A stretch of 11,982 nt of DNA, taken from DATAOG01 sp046727895 (lineage in GTDB: Bacteria; Pseudomonadota; Alphaproteobacteria; Geminicoccales; Geminicoccaceae). Each line of letters opens with the position of its first letter. The stretch's first letter is position 1. Below the pieces are notes generated by a model, which saw only the letters and a program-made list of their open reading frames with translations, was not told the DNA's origin and made no database searches. Below are positions 6,983-11,982 of the stretch, piece by piece. Where the stretch lies: positions 1 to 11,982 of the forward strand of contig JBKPDM010000180.1 of assembly GCA_046727895.1 (NCBI GenBank), written 5' to 3'. Both the position numbers and the translations under genes were made by a program.

Positions 6983-8090
6983 TTTCGTCTCCTTCGACAT
7001 AGACGGCGAGCAGGCGTCCCGCGCCGTCGACCACGACCAGGTCGGCCCGGGCGCCCGGCACGATCCGACCGCGGTCCTCGAGGCCGAGATAGGCCGCAGG
7101 CCAGGCCGACAGACGCGTTGCGGCCGCTGCCAGGTCGAGGCCGAGGGTCATGAAGTTGCGGAGCGCCTGGTCCATGGTCAGCGCGCTGCCGGCGAGCGTG
7201 CCGTCGGCCAGACGGACGCCGTCGTCGCCCTTGAACACCCGATGCTGGCCGAGGCGGTATTCGCCGGGCGGCATGCCGGCGGCGGCGACCGCATCGGTGA
7301 TGCCGTAGAGACGCGGAATTGCCCGCACGGCGGCCTGCGCGGCACCCGCTGCGACATGGCGGAAATCGAGGATGATCTCGGCGTACTCGGCGTGCGCCAG
7401 CGCGGCGCCGGCCAGCCCCGGCCCGCGGTGATGCAGGCCCGTCATGGCGTTGAACAGGTGGGTGACGCCCGCCGCGCCGGCCTCGAGCGCAGCCCGCGCC
7501 TGCTCATACCGGGCGCAGCTGTGGCCGAGCTGCACGCGCACGCCGTGCGCGCGGAAATGGCCGAGCAGCGCGTGCTCGGGATCGATCTCGGGCGCGATAG
7601 TGGCGACTTTGACGAAAACGAGGCCGCACAGCTCATCGACCAGGGCGAGATCCGGCGGGATCGCGAAGGGCGGCTGGGCGCCAAGCGCATCCGGGCTGAT
7701 GAACGGCCCTTCGAGGTGGGCGCCGAGCACCTCTGCTTCGCCGGAGCGGCGGCGTCCGACGACCGCATCGATGGCGCGTGCAGCGGCGCGCAGATCGTCC
7801 CTTGGCGCCGTGACCGTAGTCGCGAGCAGGCTGGTCGTGCCGTGCCGGGCATGGAAGCGGGCCATCTGCCGGATCGCCGCCTCGCCCGCCATGCAATCGG
7901 CGCCGGCGCCGCCGTGCACGTGAAGATCGACGAAGCCTGGCAGAACGAACTGGTCTTCGGCCGCCCGATCGAGGTCCCCGATCCTGCCAATCCTTCGTTC
8001 GAACGTAAGGCGGCCCGCGCGCCAGCCGGCGGCGGTCAGGATCCGGCCGTCCAGATGCCTCGTTCTCATCGCCAGAGCCAAAGGCCTCAC
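6963..8090 (-). CDS. nagA: N-acetylglucosamine-6-phosphate deacetylase
   Basis: NagA removes acetate from N-acetylglucosamine-6-phosphate, the committed step in using GlcNAc from chitin or recycled cell wall. It is a cytosolic amidohydrolase-fold enzyme. The 375-residue length is normal. Metal and catalytic positions, counted from the GTG start, are visible: VDLHVHGGAGAD with His57 and His59, HLEGPFI with Glu127, LGHS with His190, THLFNAM with His211, and GITDA with catalytic Asp266, followed by DGTLAGSALTMDQALRNF. The H-x-H pair is the form seen in B. subtilis NagA rather than the Gln-x-Asn of the E. coli enzyme, suggesting a two-metal site. The GTG at 8090 has only a close GAGAG upstream. 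The ATG at 8069 (MRTRHLDGRILT) is equally plausible and matches usual family starts. The gene is first in a two-gene operon with the SIS deaminase; no transporter or repressor gene is adjacent. Confidence 0.94.
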   Translation of the reverse strand: MRPLALAMRTRHLDGRILTAAGWRAGRLTFERRIGRIGDLDRAAEDQFVLPGFVDLHVHGGAGADCMAGEAAIRQMARFHARHGTTSLLATTVTAPRDDLRAAARAIDAVVGRRRSGEAEVLGAHLEGPFISPDALGAQPPFAIPPDLALVDELCGLVFVKVATIAPEIDPEHALLGHFRAHGVRVQLGHSCARYEQARAALEAGAAGVTHLFNAMTGLHHRGPGLAGAALAHAEYAEIILDFRHVAAGAAQAAVRAIPRLYGITDAVAAAGMPPGEYRLGQHRVFKGDDGVRLADGTLAGSALTMDQALRNFMTLGLDLAAAATRLSAWPAAYLGLEDRGRIVPGARADLVVVDGAGRLLAVYVEGDEIDVADA

Positions 8091-8210
8091 GTCTCTCTAG
8101 CACTCGCCCCGTGGCACGACCAAGCAATCGTTACCGCGAGCGCAGCGCCGATCGGCTAAGCTCGTCCTGCTGAACGGCGGAAGGACTGTGCCATGGAGCG
8201 GCTCTGAGCG
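8091..8210. promoter_or_regulatory. Divergent region between nagA and the DUF547 gene
   Basis: These 120 bases must carry promoters for two divergent genes. I found no convincing sigma-70 boxes or operator palindrome. A well-formed ribosome site (AAGGA, 8181-8185) lies seven bases before an ATG at 8193, which opens a frame stopped at codon 5 by TGA (8205-8207). This frame is the same as that of the DUF547 gene starting at 8211. Confidence 0.4.
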
Positions 8211-9074
8211 ATGCAAGGCCGGCGCGCCGTGCTCCGCCTGCCTGCGCTCGGGCTATTTGGCCTCTTCGGCGGTTTCACTTTTCTCGAGCGTCTTGCGCTG
8301 CCGCGGGCCGAGCTGACCGACCGGTTCTGGAAGGAGCACGATCCGGGCAGCACTCAACGGGTGGATCACGATGCCTGGGATCGCTTCCTCGAGACCTACC
8401 TCTCGAGCGACGCCGCCGGCGTCAATCGGGTCGCCTACGGCACGGTGACCCCAGCCGACCGGGCGGTGCTCAGCGCGTATCTCGAGCGCCTCGCCGGGAT
8501 TCCGGTCGAGCGACTCGCCCGGCCCGAGCAGCTGGCTTTCTGGGTCAACCTCTACAACGCGCGCACGGTCGCGCTGGTGCTCGAGCGCTACCCGGTGACC
8601 TCGATCCGCGACATCCACTTCGGTCTGTTCGACACCGGCCCCTGGTCGGAGCCGCTGCTCGAGGTACGCGGGCGAAAGCTCAGCCTGAACGATATCGAGC
8701 ACGGCATCCTGCGTCCGATCTGGCAGGACCCGCGCATCCACTATCTGCTGAACTGCGCCGCTCTCGGCTGCCCGAACCTTGGCGAGAGCGCGTACCGTGA
8801 AGCAACGATCGAGCAGCGCATGGAGGCCGCGGCGCGCGCCTACATCAACGATCCGCGCGCCGTGCATTTCGAGCCCGATGGCCAGCTGATCGCCTCCAAG
8901 ATCTATGCCTGGTTCGAGGAAGACTTCGGCGGCTCGCCCGCCGCCGTGCTCGCGCATCTTCGCTGCTACGTCGAGCCGGAGCTGACGGCGAGGCTGGCCG
9001 GCCGTGAGCGGATCGACGACTACGCCTACGACTGGTCGCTGAACGACGCCACCACGGCCGCGATGCCGCAGTAG
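8211..9074 (+). CDS. DUF547 domain-containing protein
   Basis: DUF547 is a widespread family of unproven biochemical function. The 287-residue protein begins with a basic and hydrophobic stretch (LRLPALGLFGLFGGFTFLE, residues about 8-26), which could be a signal peptide or membrane anchor. The family core follows: AFWVNLYNARTVALVLERYP, SIRDI, GPWSEPLLEVRGRKLSLNDI, then HGILRP and IHYLLNCAALGCPNLGESAY with its conserved cysteines, and a C-terminal KIYAWFEEDFGG block. The ATG at 8211 has no good ribosome site. A better one serves the ATG at 8193, which is in the same frame but followed by an in-frame TGA at 8205. Translation may reinitiate at 8211, or the TGA may be a mutation or sequence error that shortens the N-terminus by six codons. 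The gene ends one base before the convergent radical SAM gene's stop. Confidence 0.9.
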   Translation: MQGRRAVLRLPALGLFGLFGGFTFLERLALPRAELTDRFWKEHDPGSTQRVDHDAWDRFLETYLSSDAAGVNRVAYGTVTPADRAVLSAYLERLAGIPVERLARPEQLAFWVNLYNARTVALVLERYPVTSIRDIHFGLFDTGPWSEPLLEVRGRKLSLNDIEHGILRPIWQDPRIHYLLNCAALGCPNLGESAYREATIEQRMEAAARAYINDPRAVHFEPDGQLIASKIYAWFEEDFGGSPAAVLAHLRCYVEPELTARLAGRERIDDYAYDWSLNDATTAAMPQ

Positions 9075-9075
9075 C

Positions 9076-10539
9076 TCAGTGCCCGGCAGCCCGCTCCGCC
9101 AGCACGCGTGCGCGCAGGCGTCCCTTGAGGCGCTTTGGCGGGTATCTGCCGGGATCGGGCGCCGGCGTCGCCGGCTCGTCAGGCGTCCAGCCGCGGAGCG
9201 GGTCCCACCACCCTCCCCGGCCGTCCCCGCCACCCCGATTCATTCGAACCGGCTGCAGGATGAATGCGTCGCGTCTGGCATTGTGCACGCACATCGAGAT
9301 CGGGCCGTCGCGGGTCATGGCCATGAAGACGCAGCTCTCGCAGCGCGCCCGCTCGAGCCGGTCAGCGTCCATGAAGGCATGCACGTAGAAGCTGAGCTTC
9401 TGCACCCGCCCCCGCGCCCGCCAGAGGCCGTGGCGCAACTGCCAGAGCTTGAGGGCGCCAAACCTCACGGCCCGCGGCCAGAGGTCGGGATGGCGGACAG
9501 CGAGCTGCAGGCCAGCGCGCAGCAGCCGGCGCCGGTCGTGCCGATCGAAGATCTGGCCCGCGGTGCGCGCGAGCACCTCGGCGGTGAAGTCGGGATCGTC
9601 GAGCAACGGCGCGACCACGCCGCCCGCGACCAGGCAGCTGGTGTAGCGATTGCAGGCCGGATGGCCGATCTGCGCCTGATCGAAGCCGAGGGGCATGCCG
9701 GCGCCCTGCTCGATGTGCGCGATCACCGCCTCCTGCGTCAGGCCGGGATCGGCCCGGCGCCAGACGCCTCGTCCGGTATCCGCCTGCAGCTGGAAGGAGA
9801 CGAGGTGCACGGCATCGGCATGGGCGATGAAGAAGCGAACCAGGTCCGGGACGTCGGCCAGGTTGGCCATGGTCACTGTGACGTTGAACAGGACGTGGAG
9901 GCCGAGCCCGCGCGCCCGCTCGAGGTAGTCGCGCCGGAGCGCGTTGAGGGCCGCCTCGCTGGCATAGCCCTTGCGCCTCTGGGTCGTGTCGACGTGGAAC
10001 GCCACGTCCTTCAGGCCGGCCGCGGCGAGCTCGCGGAGCAGCCCGCGCGAGGCCCTGATGCCGTTGGTGAACAGCGCGGGCCGCATGCCGCGCTCGGCGA
10101 GGCGGCCGACGATCGCGACCAGCTCGTCGCGCGCGCGCAAGGTGGGATCGCCGCCCGTGACCTGAACGTTGACGTCGCGGCCGTAATGGCGCTCGATCAG
10201 ATCGATCCGGCGGAAGACCTCTTCGAGCGGCAGATCGTGCACCGCCTCCGCATGATCGGACAGATAGCAGAGGCGGCAGTCGAGGTTGCAGCGTTGAGTG
10301 ATCTCCAGAGCGACGCAGCCAACCGGCCAGTGCCGCCCGGCGATCTGAAACGGACCGTACAGCCCGTGACGCTGCAAAGAACTCGTCAATGGAGCGTAGG
10401 GATCGGCCTGGACGAGCGCCGGCGCCCAGCTGGCGATCTCTGCCGCCGTGAGATAAACCGTCCCGGCCGCGCCTTCGCCTGCCGATGGCCCCGAGCCGCT
10501 GTCCATTGCCCTCATCGCCCCATTCAGATCGACACGCAT
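9076..10539 (-). CDS. Radical SAM enzyme with MJ0619/Tes-like architecture, function unknown
   Basis: The CNLDCRLC motif (Cys84, Cys88, Cys91) binds the radical-SAM iron-sulfur cluster that cleaves S-adenosylmethionine, and GGDPT (129-133) is the usual SAM-contacting block. The remaining conserved parts are not those of MoaA or PqqE. FNVTVTMANLADVPDLVRFF leads to VSFQLQADTGRG (247-258), then HPACNRYTSC (293-302). Near the C-terminus, SFYVHAFMDADRLER is followed by Cys400, Cys403 and Cys417 in CESCVFMAMTRDGPISMC. This order recalls the MJ0619/tetraether lipid synthase (Tes) group, where matching blocks include a TGR turn, an HPxC-type block and a FMD segment before late cysteines. The likeness is from memory, not alignment. 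At 487 residues it is comparable to or shorter than Tes. Extra cysteines suggest additional iron-sulfur sites. Starts at 10539, 10515 and 10506 are all possible, and none has a clear ribosome site. The neighbouring genes do not reveal a substrate. Confidence 0.85.
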   Translation of the reverse strand: MRVDLNGAMRAMDSGSGPSAGEGAAGTVYLTAAEIASWAPALVQADPYAPLTSSLQRHGLYGPFQIAGRHWPVGCVALEITQRCNLDCRLCYLSDHAEAVHDLPLEEVFRRIDLIERHYGRDVNVQVTGGDPTLRARDELVAIVGRLAERGMRPALFTNGIRASRGLLRELAAAGLKDVAFHVDTTQRRKGYASEAALNALRRDYLERARGLGLHVLFNVTVTMANLADVPDLVRFFIAHADAVHLVSFQLQADTGRGVWRRADPGLTQEAVIAHIEQGAGMPLGFDQAQIGHPACNRYTSCLVAGGVVAPLLDDPDFTAEVLARTAGQIFDRHDRRRLLRAGLQLAVRHPDLWPRAVRFGALKLWQLRHGLWRARGRVQKLSFYVHAFMDADRLERARCESCVFMAMTRDGPISMCVHNARRDAFILQPVRMNRGGGDGRGGWWDPLRGWTPDEPATPAPDPGRYPPKRLKGRLRARVLAERAAGH

Positions 10540-10627
10540 CGATCTGGATCAGGCGCGCCGCCATTGCCAGAAGCAAGGCATGGCGCATGCAGGTTCCAAT
10601 CTTCTCGAGCCCTGACGGACGACCAGA
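10540..10627. promoter_or_regulatory. Divergent region between the radical SAM gene and the Cys-x2-Cys protein gene
   Basis: These 88 bases separate two divergent starts. They contain a bulged hairpin (GCCATTGCC at 10560-10568 with GGCATGGC at 10577-10584; eight pairs with one unpaired T), which could be an operator or an RNA structure. No clear promoter boxes are visible. A shared regulator is possible from the layout but not shown. Confidence 0.35.
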
Positions 10628-11260
10628 GTGCCGCTCCAGAATCGGGTGACGCCCTTCGGCGAGATCGTGAGCTACGAGGCGCGCGGCCTGCTCATGGGCA
10701 ACCGCGGCATCCTGCACGATGCGGAGCGTCGCCTCGGCCGCGCCCACTGGCGGCATCCCCATTGGATCACCTGCCGCCTCGAGTTCGAGGGGCGCAGGCA
10801 GGAGGTGATGCGTCCCGGCGCCTATACCCAGCTGTTCTTCCTCGACGAAGCGGTCGCCCTGGCCGCCGGCCATCGTCCCTGCGCCTTCTGCCGGCGCGCC
10901 GCGTACGAGGCCTTCGTCGCGGCCTGGATGGCCGGCAACGCGCTCTCGGTCCGCCCGCACGCCGGCGCGATCGACCGGCAGCTGCAGCGCGAGCGGGTCG
11001 AGCCGCGGACGCGCCGGCAGATCACCCATAGAGCGCCGATCGACGATCTGCCGGATGGCACCTTCCTCACCCTGCCGCGCGAGCCCGACCGGGCGCTTCT
11101 CCTGCTCGGCGCCCGGCTCCTCCTCTGGACGCCGGACGGCTACCGGCCGGGGCGCGCGCGGCCCTCGGGCATCGAGGTCAGGGCGCTGACCCCGCGCTCG
11201 ATCGTCGCGGCCCTGCGCGCGGGCTTCAGGCCGGAGCTGCATCCCTCCACAGAGATCTGA
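10628..11260 (+). CDS. Conserved protein of unknown function with a His-x2-Cys-x2-Cys motif
   Basis: I do not recognise a named family, although the opening PLQNRVTPFGEIVSYEARG and the phrase MGNRGILHD look like conserved blocks I associate with uncharacterised proteobacterial proteins. The 210-residue protein is soluble in appearance: no signal peptide and no membrane helix. Residues 82-90 (HRPCAFCRR, with His82, Cys85 and Cys88) could bind a metal. Cys49 in HWITCRLEF is another candidate ligand. The block PGAYTQLFFLDEAVALAAGH precedes the motif. The C-terminal third ends in LTPRSIVAALRAGFRPELHP and may be a separate small domain. The start is GTG with only a weak upstream ribosome site, and the codon use resembles that of neighbouring genes. 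The gene is divergent from the radical SAM gene. Nucleic-acid or metal binding would be a guess. Confidence 0.8.
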   Translation: MPLQNRVTPFGEIVSYEARGLLMGNRGILHDAERRLGRAHWRHPHWITCRLEFEGRRQEVMRPGAYTQLFFLDEAVALAAGHRPCAFCRRAAYEAFVAAWMAGNALSVRPHAGAIDRQLQRERVEPRTRRQITHRAPIDDLPDGTFLTLPREPDRALLLLGARLLLWTPDGYRPGRARPSGIEVRALTPRSIVAALRAGFRPELHPSTEI

Positions 11261-11299
11261 GCGCGCCGGTCCCGGGCATACGCCGGCCCGCGTTCCGGT

Positions 11300-11324
11300 G
11301 CTCGGCTGGACGACCGAGCTTCTT
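11300..11324 (+). terminator. Short GC-rich hairpin with T-rich tail, possible terminator
   Basis: GCTCGG (11300-11305) pairs with CCGAGC (11314-11319) across an eight-base loop and is followed by TTCTT. It lies 40 bases after the stop of the unknown protein gene, a suitable place for an intrinsic terminator. The stem is only six pairs and the T-run is broken by a C, so the call is weak. Confidence 0.35.
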
Positions 11325-11374
11325 GTCGGAGACGCGCATGAGCGCGATGCTGCTCTGAGAGAAAGGAATGGGCG

Positions 11375-11982
11375 ATGCGGCGGAGCGAGGAGCGGATTCT
11401 GACCACCCACGCCGGCAGCCTGCCGCGGCCGCCGGAGCTCGTCCGTCTCTACGCCCGGCGCGCGGCGGGCGAGGTGGTCGACCCGGCCGCGATCGAGGCG
11501 GCCGGTCGCGCGGCGCTCCGCTGGGTCGTGCCCAGGCAGATCGAGGCCGGCATCGACGTCGTCAACAATGGCGAGCAGCAGCGCGAGGGCTTCTTCCTCT
11601 ACGTCCAGCGGCGGATGAGCGGCTTCGGCGGCGCCTGGCAGCGCCGGCGGCGGGCCGACGTTGCCCGCTATCCGATCTTCGAGCGCATGATGCGGGAGCG
11701 GCAGGCGGAGCGGACCGCGGTCAGCAGCTTCCAGCCGCCCAAAGCGATCGGCGCGGTCCGCTACCTCGATCCGGCCGCCATCCACGCCGAATGCCAGGAC
11801 TTCCGGGAGGCGCTCGATGCGGCGGATGGCGGCTTCGTCGAGCCGTTCCTGACCGCGCCCTCGCCCGGCATCGTCGCCGCGGCGATCAGGAACGAGCACT
11901 ACGACACCGAGGAGGCCTATCTCACCGCGCTCGCGGATGCGCTTCGCGTCGAGTACGAGGCGATCGTCGGCCATGGCTTCCT
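11375..11982 (+). CDS. MetE-like cobalamin-independent methionine synthase II family protein, N-terminal part
   Basis: The frame is open from 11375 to the window edge, giving 202 complete codons with the 3' end outside. The start RILTTHAGSLPRPPELVRLY, with the HxGSLPR block (His12), and then GIDVVNNGEQQREGFFLYVQ are hallmarks of the methionine-synthase-II-like TIM barrel family. That family includes MetE C-terminal domains and epoxyalkane:coenzyme M transferases, zinc enzymes that activate a thiol for methyl or alkyl transfer. The last visible block VEYEAIVGHGF normally leads into a catalytic strand. The zinc ligands of MetE lie further downstream and cannot be checked, so the substrate is unknown; methionine synthesis itself should not be assumed. 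The ATG at 11375 has AAAGGA seven bases upstream (11362-11367). An out-of-frame ATG lies at 11368, and a six-codon frame (11338-11358) precedes the gene. Confidence 0.88.
   Translation, partial: MRRSEERILTTHAGSLPRPPELVRLYARRAAGEVVDPAAIEAAGRAALRWVVPRQIEAGIDVVNNGEQQREGFFLYVQRRMSGFGGAWQRRRRADVARYPIFERMMRERQAERTAVSSFQPPKAIGAVRYLDPAAIHAECQDFREALDAADGGFVEPFLTAPSPGIVAAAIRNEHYDTEEAYLTALADALRVEYEAIVGHGF

Noticed and set aside
9079..11031. A 650-codon open frame on the plus strand
   Set aside because: It runs antisense to the radical SAM gene and then out of frame with the next gene. No motif is recognisable, and its composition is that of a shadow frame.
9362..11974. An 870-codon open frame on the minus strand spanning the radical SAM gene, its control region and beyond
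   Set aside because: It is antisense or out of frame to genes with clear family motifs. Its translation is an Arg/Ala/Gly-rich sequence without domains, as expected from GC-rich codon structure.

Overview
The window is uniformly GC-rich, about 70% by eye, and densely packed with genes on both strands. The protein families and their arrangement suggest an alphaproteobacterium, perhaps of the Rhodospirillales type. They include a STAS-fused MlaE permease next to an MCE protein and an ABC-auxiliary lipoprotein, an alphaproteobacterial-style PdxJ, and a NagA with a SIS-type deaminase. This assignment is inference from gene content. I saw no tRNA, rRNA, CRISPR array, insertion sequence or phage gene.

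Layout. Positions 2-415 (+) hold the 3' end of a GGDEF diguanylate cyclase gene. Positions 431-1901 (-) hold a MocR/GntR regulator fused to an aminotransferase-like domain; its frame is broken near 1150, so it is called a pseudogene. It diverges from pdxJ (1999-2766, +), and the short region between them carries a strong inverted repeat. Positions 2991-5916 (+) are a lipid-transport operon of the Mla/MCE type: STAS-MlaE permease, MCE protein, auxiliary lipoprotein. The ATPase gene usually found between permease and MCE protein is absent, and a 101-base gap stands in its place. Positions 5960-8090 (-) are an amino-sugar pair, nagA followed by a SIS-domain deaminase. Positions 8211-9074 (+) encode a DUF547 protein, convergent with a radical SAM gene at 9076-10539 (-). 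Positions 10628-11260 (+) encode a conserved protein of unknown function with a Cys-x2-Cys motif. From 11375 to the window end (+) runs the 5' part of a MetE-like (cobalamin-independent methionine synthase II family) gene.

How the parts fit. MocR regulators bind pyridoxal 5'-phosphate (PLP) in their aminotransferase domain, and PdxJ makes the PLP precursor pyridoxine 5'-phosphate. The divergent pair therefore looks like a vitamin B6 feedback circuit whose sensor is damaged in this sequence. The MCE operon would move phospholipid across the envelope but needs an ATPase from elsewhere. The nag pair would turn N-acetylglucosamine-6-phosphate into fructose-6-phosphate.

Three independent lesions or oddities appear: the mocR frame break, the missing ATPase gene, and an in-frame TGA just after the best-placed start of the DUF547 gene. 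They may be real decay or assembly error. The least familiar gene is the radical SAM enzyme, whose conserved blocks resemble the MJ0619/tetraether-lipid-synthase (Tes) group.
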